This document shows, in pieces, positions 9,496 to 16,705 of a stretch of DNA of 64,000 nucleotides. The position numbers were made by a program, and so were the translations under genes. Each line of letters opens with the position of its first letter. Positions within the stretch are counted from its first letter, which is position 1. The notes below the pieces were generated by a model, which searched no databases, was not told the origin of the DNA, and saw only the letters and a list, made by a program, of their open reading frames with translations. This DNA is from PALSA-968 sp964387075 (lineage in GTDB: Bacteria > Bacteroidota > Bacteroidia > B-17B0 > Aurantibacillaceae). The stretch is from positions 186,001-250,000 of the forward strand of contig CAYLVB010000004.1 in assembly GCA_964387075.1 (NCBI GenBank). Direction: 5' to 3'.

Positions 9496-9744
9496 ATGAC
9501 ATCTGTTAAAGTAATACTGTATAAAAGCAAAAAACTAAAGGATGGTTCACATCCCCTTGCTATTAGAGTGACGAAAGATAGAAAAGTCAAGTATTTTTTC
9601 CTAAAGAAAAGTATTAATTCGATTCATTGGGATTCATACAGAGGGAAAGTTTTACAAAACCATCCACAGCATAGGTTGATAAATAATCTGATTGCGGAGC
9701 GATGGAATGAATTAGAACAAGAATATAACGATACTAAAATTTAA
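9496..9744 (+). CDS. Stand-alone integrase arm-binding-domain protein
   Basis: An 82-residue protein from ATG 9496 (MTSVKVILYKSKKLKDGSHP). It matches the N-terminal arm-DNA-binding domain of Bacteroidota tyrosine recombinases and resembles the first 65 residues of the next gene, with the shared pattern KVILYKSKKLKDGSxPxAxR. It has no core-binding or catalytic domain. It ends four bases before the integrase start, so both are made from one transcript. It could be an excisionase-like accessory factor or a leftover of a duplicated integrase. The longer ORF from 9376 would span the promoter and is rejected. Confidence 0.7.
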   Translation: MTSVKVILYKSKKLKDGSHPLAIRVTKDRKVKYFFLKKSINSIHWDSYRGKVLQNHPQHRLINNLIAERWNELEQEYNDTKI

Positions 9745-9748
9745 TAAT

Positions 9749-11044
9749 ATGGCATCATCTAAAATCGTACTATTTAAAGGCAAGAAACTATCTGACGGTT
9801 CGCGATTTGTTGCTCTGCGTTTAACTTTTGATCGAAATCATAAATTCGTTTTTATAGAAAATGTTTTAGAAAGTCAGTGGGATGCAGCCAATAAGTTAGT
9901 CAACCGCACTCACGAACATTATAAGAGGATTAATAATACCATCAAGGCTAAGGATTCTCTTGCTGCGGATTTGATCCTGCAATATGAATCAGGGAAAAGT
10001 GATTTAACACCGGAAAAGATTATCAACATTTTAAAGGATGTAAAAAGCTCAGAAACGTTCTTTGACTTTTTCAGCGACTATGTTGAAGAACAGTTTAAGA
10101 AAAATCAACACCATGAGGCTACTTCTTTAGATGGAAAAGGAAAAAACATTTGGTCGTTTTTTTATGACAAAGATTTTGAAGATGAATTTCCTGGATTAGA
10201 AAGATATCCTGAAAAATCACTTTTTAGAAAAGTAGTAAATAAGGATATTAAATTCAGTGCCATTACATCCTCTTTTCTTAGAAACCTGGCTATTTATTTG
10301 GAAGTGGAGTGTGAGCACTCGGAGAGAAGCGTCTTTAACCACATGAACGTAATCAGAACGGTGTACAATAGAGCAATTGAAACCAAAGCTATCACAAGAG
10401 AAAATTATCCTTTTAGCGGAAAGAGTGGCTACAAAATGCGTATGCCTGAAAGTCAAAAAATTGCATTGGAGGAAAATGAGGTTGTGGCGTTGGAAAAAGC
10501 AAAACTTAAAGAAAGAACAGACACCTGGATCCATGCTAAAAATTCATGGATTTTATCCTTGTGTTGGGGTGGAGCAAGAATTAGTGATGTTCTTAAAACA
10601 AAGTGGGACCAAATTAATCCGGAATCTTTATCCTATGTTATGGGCAAAAATAATAAACCGGTGGAAGTTCCCCTCGTTGAAAGAGCAAAAAGGATATTAA
10701 AGTATTATGAAAAGTACAAAGAAGAAAACAAAGGATATATATTCCCTGAAATGAGCAAGGCCAATTTAGATGATCCGAAGGATGTTAAAATAAAAATAAA
10801 AAATGCCATTAGAATTTATAATGTATGGTTGAAAGAACTGGCTAAAGAAGCCAAGATTAAAAAAAGTTTAAATAATCACCTTGCTCGGCATACTTTCGGA
10901 AATCTTTCCGGGGATAAAATACCTATTCAAACATTGCAGTTGATTTATAGGCATTCAGATATTCAAACTACCATTAATTATCAAAGGCATTGGATGAACA
11001 AACAAAAAGTGGGAGAAGCCGTAAAAACGGTTATGAACTTTTAA
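9749..11044 (+). CDS. int: Tyrosine recombinase (site-specific integrase)
   Basis: A 431-residue integrase. Domains in order are the arm-binding domain (1-65), a SAM-like core-binding domain (about 100-220) and the catalytic domain (about 235-425). Catalytic residues are R277 (GGARISD), a Lys near 300-303 in the beta-hairpin, H377 and R380 (NHLARHTFG), H402 (YRHSD) and nucleophile Y411 (TINYQRH). The set is complete, so it should be active. It cuts and joins the attachment site in the adjacent tRNA-Met gene and is the probable driver of element integration and excision. Confidence 0.95.
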   Translation: MASSKIVLFKGKKLSDGSRFVALRLTFDRNHKFVFIENVLESQWDAANKLVNRTHEHYKRINNTIKAKDSLAADLILQYESGKSDLTPEKIINILKDVKSSETFFDFFSDYVEEQFKKNQHHEATSLDGKGKNIWSFFYDKDFEDEFPGLERYPEKSLFRKVVNKDIKFSAITSSFLRNLAIYLEVECEHSERSVFNHMNVIRTVYNRAIETKAITRENYPFSGKSGYKMRMPESQKIALEENEVVALEKAKLKERTDTWIHAKNSWILSLCWGGARISDVLKTKWDQINPESLSYVMGKNNKPVEVPLVERAKRILKYYEKYKEENKGYIFPEMSKANLDDPKDVKIKIKNAIRIYNVWLKELAKEAKIKKSLNNHLARHTFGNLSGDKIPIQTLQLIYRHSDIQTTINYQRHWMNKQKVGEAVKTVMNF

Positions 11045-11070
11045 TCAGCTAAGAAGTACTGAAAGTTTCG

Positions 11071-11102
11071 TAAATTTGAATTAAAATAAAGAAATGATGT
11101 AA
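11071..11102 (+). promoter_or_regulatory. Promoter plus two-codon minigene ATG-ATG-TAA (locus 1)
   Basis: The -7 element TAAATTTG (11071-11078) matches TAnnTTTG. Fifteen bases later comes ATGATGTAA (11094-11102), which reads Met-Met-stop. The same arrangement occurs at 43270-43303. Transcription would start just before the ATG and run into the structured region. Confidence 0.55.
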
Positions 11103-11335
11103 AATTTTATATGAAATAATTTATAGCGCATTGTTGCTTGCTTAGGTATTAGAAAATCCGCGAAATTTTTAGATCCACCAGCAAATGACGAGGAGCGCCC
11201 AAATATGGGTGCGTCCTTCTCATTTTACTGGTGGATCGGGTCCTCGCGGAACCTTCTAACTAAGTGGATGTGTAAGGTAACGCACCCACCATATTTTATC
11301 ATGGAGGGGTATGTACCTGGAGAGGCGCATACCCC
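11094..11335 (+). ncRNA. Structured RNA, copy 1 of a two-copy family
   Basis: This fills the 326-bp stretch without a gene between integrase and the next ORF. A long hairpin has CCGCGA/TCGCGG (11158-11163 with 11244-11249), GATCCACCAG/CTGGTGGATC (11172-11181 with 11228-11237), AAATGA/TCATTT (11183-11188 with 11220-11225) and GAGGA and GCGCCC/GGGTGC at the apex (11190-11212). The apical segment 11201-11213 is complementary to 11281-11296 (CGCACCC and CATATTT with a two-base bulge), giving a pseudoknot or switch. A second hairpin GGGGTATG/CATACCCC lies at 11306-11335. Transcription is inferred from the promoter upstream. Confidence 0.6.
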
Positions 11336-11370
11336 ATTTAATTTATACAATTAATTAAATACATATAACC

Positions 11371-11697
11371 ATGATGATTCCTTCAACAAAGCAGATATTG
11401 TTATTCTTGACACTAAATTTCACCCTTATAGTTTTTTTTGATATTTTACTGTTCAAAATACCAGTTTTTCTTACCTATGAAAGTTTTAACACGTTTTTGA
11501 CAACAAATAGTAATAAAATAGGTATGTTAGTATCCGTCTTTATACTTACGTGTTTTATCGTAAACTTGCTGTTTTTTAGCAATTTTTTTAGGAATGATTT
11601 TAAACGATCACTCTTAAGCACGGTCAAAATGAGTATAGGGACTTTTTTAACGGGAGTAATGTGCGCATTAGTAATTATTTTTATAACCGAAATTTAA
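11371..11697 (+). CDS. Small integral membrane protein
   Basis: A 108-residue protein with about three hydrophobic segments (8-32, 49-70, 85-105). The start could be the first or second codon of ATGATG. No family is recognised. It follows the structured RNA and lies 12 bp before the TPR gene, so it probably shares its transcript. Confidence 0.6.
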   Translation: MMIPSTKQILLFLTLNFTLIVFFDILLFKIPVFLTYESFNTFLTTNSNKIGMLVSVFILTCFIVNLLFFSNFFRNDFKRSLLSTVKMSIGTFLTGVMCALVIIFITEI

Positions 11698-11709
11698 ACA
11701 ATACAGATT

Positions 11710-12132
11710 ATGAGAAGAATTGTATGGAGGCAAAAAATGGTCTGTGGTTTTATAGATACATGTAATGAAAAATTGAAGCAAGAACCCAATAATATTGATA
11801 TTATTCGTACACGGGGCATATTATACAACCTGGCTGAGAAATACGACAAGGCAATAACAGATTTTGAACGAATTATAGGCGAAATGCCGGATGCAAGCAC
11901 TTATTATTTAAAAAGCGATTGCCACTTTCATAAGGGGGAATTTGACCTTGCTAAACGTGATTATATGCGGGCGTTGAAGCTGCAATTTGATACTAAAATT
12001 ACCGATGCCTCTATTGAAAATGCTGTAATTATTGATGCACAGGATTTAAAAGATATTGAAAAGGTGTTGGAATATGAAAAGAATCAGGCAATCCTGAACT
12101 ACCTCCCAAACTTAATAGCCGAGGCCGATTAG
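11710..12132 (+). CDS. TPR-repeat protein
   Basis: This 140-residue protein contains about two tetratricopeptide repeats: NNIDIIRTRGILYNLAEKYDKA and ASTYYLKSDCHFHKGEFDLA have the TPR spacing of small and large residues. No signal peptide is seen, so it is probably cytoplasmic. A protein-protein interaction role follows from the fold, and no partner can be named. Its last four bases overlap convergently with the next gene. Confidence 0.65.
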   Translation: MRRIVWRQKMVCGFIDTCNEKLKQEPNNIDIIRTRGILYNLAEKYDKAITDFERIIGEMPDASTYYLKSDCHFHKGEFDLAKRDYMRALKLQFDTKITDASIENAVIIDAQDLKDIEKVLEYEKNQAILNYLPNLIAEAD

Positions 12133-12542
12133 TTCAGATGTTTAAAAGGTTCCAACCATTTGAGAGCAGCTTCTTTATTAGAGAAGATTTTAGCAGGAAC
12201 TAATGGCTCATCAAGCAATATCCAGGCGTTGCCCAAAAACGCCAATAATTTATTGGGTGTATATATTGCCCCTGCATTTAAAAACTCACAGGCATCGGCA
12301 CTGGCCATATACTTTCTTGCAGGCGCATCTACTGATAATAATTCGGTAATATCAACAAGAAATGGCCTTGTAATGTTTCTTGAAATAGTTTTCCTATCAC
12401 GAATTATATCTTTCGCAACCTGAAGATCAATAATCAAATTGGGTTTATACTTTCCAAATAAAATTCCATTATTAAGCCACATCCAGGAGTGGTAGAACTC
12501 AATTGTTCCTACATGTTTTTCATCAATCTCATTCCTATGCAT
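12129..12542 (-). CDS. STAS-like conserved hypothetical protein (copy 1)
   Basis: A 137-residue soluble protein of a Bacteroidota family often annotated as STAS/SpoIIAA-like. The core is GILFGKYKPNLIIDLQVAKD, then DAPARKYMASADACEFLNAGAIYTPNKLLAFLGN. A close paralog lies at 34905-35300 with most of these residues identical. The two copies stand near both ends of the copper block. The function is unknown. Family knowledge suggests a small alpha/beta domain without enzymatic motifs. Confidence 0.7.
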   Translation of the reverse strand: MHRNEIDEKHVGTIEFYHSWMWLNNGILFGKYKPNLIIDLQVAKDIIRDRKTISRNITRPFLVDITELLSVDAPARKYMASADACEFLNAGAIYTPNKLLAFLGNAWILLDEPLVPAKIFSNKEAALKWLEPFKHLN

Positions 12543-12615
12543 TATAGATTATGCAGCTTTTAAAGGCTACCCATCAAACGCTGTGCATAGCCGAACTTAG
12601 AGAAGTTTATTATAA

Positions 12616-13023
12616 TTAATGACTATGATGATGAGGTAAATGATTTAAAGAATCTAAAATATCATGATGATGGTGATGTAGCGAATCTATCTGTTGATGA
12701 TGAATTTGTGTGTGATTCGCATGGTGAGCTGTATCGTTATGGTGGTATTGAGTATGATGATGCCAAAATAAGGAATCATGATGCCAGAAAAGGCTATCGT
12801 AATGTGATATGTGATGATTGTTTGTACCGTGATGCGCCAGTGAATCGTTGTAATGAGACATGTGAGTTAATTCACTCTGCATTGAAGTTGCCAATGCCAC
12901 GTCCTCCTGATGAGCTGTCGGAGTTGAATTTTCGTGATGTTGTGCATCTTCTTTTTTACAGGAATAGAAGATAACGAGTAGTAATAAAAGCGCTACTGTT
13001 TTTGTAAATGTTTGTGTTTTCAT
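12616..13023 (-). CDS. Histidine-rich lipoprotein, probable metal sponge
   Basis: A 135-residue protein with a lipobox (LLLVIFYSC) after a hydrophobic start, so it is a lipoprotein. About 30 His fill the rest, in motifs such as HH, HHH and HHHHH (LFWHHDSLFWHHH, LHHHHHDIL). Such clusters bind Cu, Ni, Zn or Co. It lies beside the copper-resistance operon, so storage or buffering of periplasmic metal is the likely job. The plus-strand ORF on the opposite strand is a shadow of its CAT/CAC codons. Confidence 0.8.
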   Translation of the reverse strand: MKTQTFTKTVALLLLLVIFYSCKKEDAQHHENSTPTAHQEDVALATSMQSELTHMSHYNDSLAHHGTNNHHISHYDSLFWHHDSLFWHHHTQYHHNDTAHHANHTQIHHQQIDSLHHHHHDILDSLNHLPHHHSH

Positions 13024-13052
13024 ATCAATATGTTTTTACTTAATGTCGGAGA

Positions 13053-13070
13053 TCACTCTAAAGAGAGTGA
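13053..13070. promoter_or_regulatory. Dyad upstream of the His-rich lipoprotein
   Basis: TCACTCT-AAAG-AGAGTGA is a perfect 7-bp dyad 30 bp upstream of the lipoprotein start on the minus strand. No T-tract follows in the direction of the preceding gene, so an operator fits better than a terminator. Confidence 0.35.
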
Positions 13071-13138
13071 AATTTAAAAATAAATAGGCTATAAATCTTT
13101 ACGCTTTATGCCCTAAATGTTATGTTTAAATACCGACT

Positions 13139-14128
13139 TCAAGGCTTTTTGGTAAAAAAGCGGTACGAAAGTCCTCCTGTAAACTGATGTTGCGAAGCTA
13201 CCTGTATGTTATTTACATATTGGTAAAGTGGGATTTCACTCAAAACAAAAACCGTAATATTTTTGTAAGTATAATTTAGCTGAGGAACAAAAAATATTTT
13301 TCTGCTCCCTGTAGAAGTAATATCAACATTATACAAAGCCAATAAATCCACATTTTTGTCAGCTTGCATTTTGCCAATCCATTCTCCTTTTACTTGAAGT
13401 GTTACACCTAATTTTTCAAAGAAAGTTTTACTGGCAAATAAACCTACACTGGCATAATCACCGAATTTTTCACCTAATGAGTTCCATCCCTTTTTTATAT
13501 ATAAGGTATTGGCAAATATTCTAAAGTTTTTCAATGGATATCCTCTGAAAAAGAAGGCATAAAAAATAAAATCTTGTGAACCAGTTGTGGGCTGAACTGT
13601 CGGAGGAGATGTAGTGTAGTATTTTTTTCCTGTTGTAGGATCGGTATAAACGACCGTAGAATCATTGTGTTTGCCCAATGGAATTTTATATCCTAAGCCT
13701 ATTGTAATTTCAGTACGTTTAGATTCTTCAGTACGGTTCAGAATGTCGTAACGGGGAAATATAATTAGATCCGCAATCCCTGATGACTTTATCGTATCTG
13801 CTTTGTTAAATCCGATTTGAGTTTTATTAATGAAATAACCGGATTCAAACGACATGGTAAAATCTTTGGTCACACCATAAGCCACACGTGTATAAATATA
13901 ATTACTGCTTAAGTAATCAAACTGCGGTAAAGTATCTTTATCCTGGAATAAAAACTTGTTAGTACCTATGTATTGATAATTGGAGGCAATTTCCATTTGT
14001 CTCTCCTGTAAAACTCCCTGTGATGCACCACCCGCAATAGGGCTGCCACTTCCTCCTGAGCAGCAACCTTGTGCATGTACGTATTCTACAAGTGCTGTAA
14101 GGATTATGGTAAACAATAAATGTTTCAT
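13139..14128 (-). CDS. Outer-membrane beta-barrel protein with CCSGG N-terminus
   Basis: A 329-residue protein with a signal peptide ending at VHAQ. The mature N-terminus GCCSGGSGSPIAGG has a vicinal Cys pair suited to soft metals. The rest alternates polar and hydrophobic residues in strands and ends in an aromatic residue pattern (LSYRFFTKKP), typical of an outer-membrane barrel. Its place in the copper block suggests a metal-related porin or sensor. The precise role is unknown. Confidence 0.7.
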   Translation of the reverse strand: MKHLLFTIILTALVEYVHAQGCCSGGSGSPIAGGASQGVLQERQMEIASNYQYIGTNKFLFQDKDTLPQFDYLSSNYIYTRVAYGVTKDFTMSFESGYFINKTQIGFNKADTIKSSGIADLIIFPRYDILNRTEESKRTEITIGLGYKIPLGKHNDSTVVYTDPTTGKKYYTTSPPTVQPTTGSQDFIFYAFFFRGYPLKNFRIFANTLYIKKGWNSLGEKFGDYASVGLFASKTFFEKLGVTLQVKGEWIGKMQADKNVDLLALYNVDITSTGSRKIFFVPQLNYTYKNITVFVLSEIPLYQYVNNIQVASQHQFTGGLSYRFFTKKP

Positions 14129-14137
14129 GTTTTTTTA

Positions 14138-14172
14138 TAAAAAAACCTGCATCAGTTGCGTAATGCAGGTTA
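14138..14172 (-). terminator. Strong intrinsic terminator after the T9SS gene
   Basis: A perfect 9-bp stem AACCTGCAT/ATGCAGGTT (14145-14153, 14164-14172) with a 10-base loop is followed on the minus strand by a run of T. It ends transcripts arriving from the large minus-strand operon, so 14128 leftwards is a separate unit. Confidence 0.85.
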
Positions 14173-14194
14173 AACTAAACCATCTATGAAAAAA

Positions 14195-14614
14195 TTAGTG
14201 TGAAACTGTAAACTTTACAAGTTGCGAAAAATTATTAGCTGTTACTTTTAAGAAGTAAACACCTGCATTCATGTCTTCTGTCCCAACAGATAATTTATGC
14301 TCTCCTGCGCTTTGTTTTTCACTTACAATTTCTCTCACTCTTTCTCCAAGAAGGTTTACCACTTCCAATTTTATATTGTCAGACTGTACAAGAGAATACG
14401 TAACGGAAAATTTCTCTGTAACCGGATTTGGGAATATACTGAGTTGAAAATCCGTTTTTGAATTATCATTAATCCCTGTTGCGGAAATAGCTGTATTAAT
14501 TGCACTTTGTATAGCACTTTGGCTAACTCCACTACCTGCATTGTAATATACCGTATGGCTTGTTCCGCCTAACACTACCACTCTATTCATAGTACCAGTA
14601 CCGTATTGGCTCAT
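14195..14614 (-). CDS. T9SS type A C-terminal fragment next to assembly gap
   Basis: The last 75 residues form a type A sorting domain (LSIFPNPVTEKFSV ... GVYFLKVTANNFSQLVKFTV), so the product is meant for type IX secretion. The N-terminal part (NRVVVLGGTSHTVYYNAGSG) is not recognised and lacks a signal peptide. The frame stays open up to the gap at 14654. If the duplicated flanks are merged, the upstream ATGAAAAAAAA is out of frame by one base and gives MKKN-stop. Either the gap hides real sequence, including the signal peptide, or an A8 tract is miscalled. The start given is only the first in-frame ATG. Confidence 0.55.
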   Translation of the reverse strand: MSQYGTGTMNRVVVLGGTSHTVYYNAGSGVSQSAIQSAINTAISATGINDNSKTDFQLSIFPNPVTEKFSVTYSLVQSDNIKLEVVNLLGERVREIVSEKQSAGEHKLSVGTEDMNAGVYFLKVTANNFSQLVKFTVSH

Positions 14615-14808
14615 TTTTACAGCCGTATTCGCAAAGGTGGCATCAGAGCTAATNNNNNNNNNNNNNNNNNNNNNNNNNNNNNNNNNNNNNNNNNNNNNNN
14701 NNNNNNNNNNNNNNNNNNNNNNNNNNNNNNNNNNNNNNNNNNNNNNNNNNNNNTACCGTATTGGCTCATTTTTACAGCCGTATTCGCAAAGGTGGCATCA
14801 GAGCTAAT
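14599..14808. repeat. Assembly gap 1: 100 N between two identical 55-bp flanks
   Basis: Bases 14599-14653 and 14754-14808 are identical (beginning TACCGTATTGGCTC and ending AGAGCTAAT), with exactly 100 N between. This looks like two contigs that share a 55-base end placed in a scaffold. It is an assembly artefact or an unresolved short repeat, not a biological direct repeat. Confidence 0.85.
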
Positions 14809-14924
14809 TTTTTTTCATGGTATTAAGGTTAAAATAATAGTCCAACTCCAAAATCAGTCAAATATAGAGTATATTACTGTTTTAGAGGTTACGCCATTCC
14901 GCAAAAACCTTCGATTTATCGGCA

Positions 14925-15494
14925 TTATATCTCATCTATAAATTTTCTGTTTTCATTCTTTCCTTCTTTATAGTTTGTCATGGAAATACCTGTTATCGCT
15001 TTAAACCTGGTGGAAAGATGCTGTAAGTTTTTGTAGCCTAATTGATAGGCAATTTCAGAAAAGGTCAATTCGCCATATTCAATTAGTTCTTTGGCTCGTT
15101 CAATTTTCTGTAAAATGATGTATTTTTCTATTGTTGTTTTTTTATAAGTAGAGAAAATCCGGCTCAAATACCGATATGGTTTTCTGATTTTTTTTACCAG
15201 GTATTCCGAATAACTTAATCCCTGTAAAGTCTCCGAGTGATGTATTAATTCTATTATGGTGGTCTTAATTAACTCTACCAATTGTTCTTCACCGCCCGTT
15301 ATTATTTCAAATCCATGAGCTTTTAATTTATTACCAATTAAATCAGTTTTAATTTTTGAAGATTCCGTATAAATTGCTTCTCCCAATTTAACTGAATTTA
15401 CTTCTAACCCAAGAGCTACTAATTCCTGTGTTACAGTTGCAATGCACCTGCTACAACACATGTGTTTAATATGAATAGTAGTTTGTCCCATCAT
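14925..15494 (-). CDS. HMA-AraC metal-responsive regulator (copy 1)
   Basis: This 189-residue regulator joins an HMA-like N-terminal domain (MCCSRCIATVTQEL, Cys at about 13, 14 and 17) to a C-terminal AraC DNA-binding domain (about 95-180: TIEKYIILQKIERAKELI ... FSEIAYQLGYKNLQHLSTRFK). The CSRC motif could sense Cu(I) or a similar soft metal directly. It is the last gene of the copper efflux operon, 10 bp after a cusB gene. A paralog with CNRC lies at 33676-34245. The target operator is not proved. Confidence 0.85.
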   Translation of the reverse strand: MMGQTTIHIKHMCCSRCIATVTQELVALGLEVNSVKLGEAIYTESSKIKTDLIGNKLKAHGFEIITGGEEQLVELIKTTIIELIHHSETLQGLSYSEYLVKKIRKPYRYLSRIFSTYKKTTIEKYIILQKIERAKELIEYGELTFSEIAYQLGYKNLQHLSTRFKAITGISMTNYKEGKNENRKFIDEI

Positions 15495-15504
15495 AAATTA
15501 TTTT

Positions 15505-16704
15505 TCACATATTCATGCCCTCATGCCCGGCCATTGGATCAGCTCCCTTTTTAAATATATACTCGCTGTTAAGCAAATAAGCTCCTGCGACCACAACAAC
15601 ATCACCTTTCTTTAAGCCATTTACTATTTCCGCAAATCCGTTTGCCTCCACGCCTGTTCTAACCATTACACTTTTAAATTTATTAGCTCCGGTTTTTATC
15701 CATACGGATGCTCCTTTACTATCTTTAATTACAGCATCAACTGGTATTGACAGGACATGTTTTTGTTTTAAAAGTAAACTTACATACGCCTGCATTCCTG
15801 GCCTTATATTTGCATTTTCATTTGGAATTTCTATACGAAGGAGATTTATTTTTGAAGAAGGACTGAGTTCAGGATTTACAAAGGATATTTTTCCTGAGAA
15901 ATCTTTTTCTGAAAGAGCAGGAAAAGCAATTATTGCCTGCATCCCTTCTTTTACTTCGTTCATATAATCGGAATATATTTCAGCATCAACCCATATTGTT
16001 GAATAATCAGCTAACTGATAAACACTGCCTCCTTCCGTCACATAGGCTCCCTCTTTGGTATCAACAGAATAAATTATTCCTTCATTTTTGCTTAATACGG
16101 TTACAGTATTCAGCTGTATATTATCATATTCTATTTTCTTTATTTGTTCTTCGGTAAGGCCATAGAGCAAAAGTTTGTTTTTAGCACTTTGTAAAATCTG
16201 ATCCATGTTTACTTCCTTGCTTTTTAAAGTTTTTTTCTTTTCAGTTGCAAGAAGCAATTCTTTAATCACAATGTTCAGGTCTTCACTGTATATTTCATAT
16301 AAAGGTTGTCCTTTGGAAATAATATCTCCGGTATTTTTAAAATAGAGTTTTTCTATTCTGCCTATTACCCTGGAATTTATGCTAATGAGCGTATTCTGAT
16401 TAGGTTTTACTACCCCTGTTAATAATAGATCTTCTCCAAGCGGATGTTCCTTAAGGGTATCTGTTTTAATATTCCCCAATTGAATTTGCTGATCGCTTAG
16501 TTCAAGCTCATTCTTTTTTTGCGCCTGTCCTTTTTTAACTTCTGTTAAAGGCATTTTACAAATTGGACACGTACCCGGCTTAGATTCCATCACCTGTGGA
16601 TCCATTGAACAGGTATAATATACATCGTCAGATACTTTATCTTTTTTTCCTCCACAGGAAATAAAGAGAGTAATCAATAGAATATGAAAAATATTTTTCA
16701 GCAT
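15505..16704 (-). CDS. cusB: CusB-type RND adaptor with heavy-metal-binding N-terminus
   Basis: A 399-residue periplasmic adaptor and lipoprotein (lipobox LFISCG). An N-terminal heavy-metal-binding module, YYTCSMDPQVM ... GTCPICKMPL, is followed by lipoyl, beta-barrel and membrane-proximal regions (RVIGRIEKLYFKNTGDI, then GMQAYVSLLLKQ). In the pump complex it links the inner-membrane CusA to the outer-membrane CusC and passes on Cu(I)/Ag(I). A second adaptor gene lies just upstream, so the complex may hold two different adaptors. Confidence 0.9.
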   Translation of the reverse strand: MLKNIFHILLITLFISCGGKKDKVSDDVYYTCSMDPQVMESKPGTCPICKMPLTEVKKGQAQKKNELELSDQQIQLGNIKTDTLKEHPLGEDLLLTGVVKPNQNTLISINSRVIGRIEKLYFKNTGDIISKGQPLYEIYSEDLNIVIKELLLATEKKKTLKSKEVNMDQILQSAKNKLLLYGLTEEQIKKIEYDNIQLNTVTVLSKNEGIIYSVDTKEGAYVTEGGSVYQLADYSTIWVDAEIYSDYMNEVKEGMQAIIAFPALSEKDFSGKISFVNPELSPSSKINLLRIEIPNENANIRPGMQAYVSLLLKQKHVLSIPVDAVIKDSKGASVWIKTGANKFKSVMVRTGVEANGFAEIVNGLKKGDVVVVAGAYLLNSEYIFKKGADPMAGHEGMNM

Positions 16705-16705
16705 T

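Noticed and set aside
11281..11335. Hairpin GGGGTATG/CATACCCC as integrase terminator
   Set aside because: It lies about 260 bp after the integrase stop and no T-tract follows. It is listed as part of the structured RNA instead.
12708..12974. 88-codon plus-strand ORF opposite the His-rich lipoprotein
   Set aside because: It is the antisense of the His codons and has no start context. The lipobox supports the minus-strand gene.
14599..14808. 55-bp direct repeats as transposon or attachment-site duplications
   Set aside because: The same repeat length occurs around both 100-N runs, and in the second case merging restores a gene. An assembly overlap explains them.
14606..14941. 111-codon plus-strand ORF across gap 1
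   Set aside because: It contains the N-run and the duplicated flank, so it is an artefact of the assembly join.
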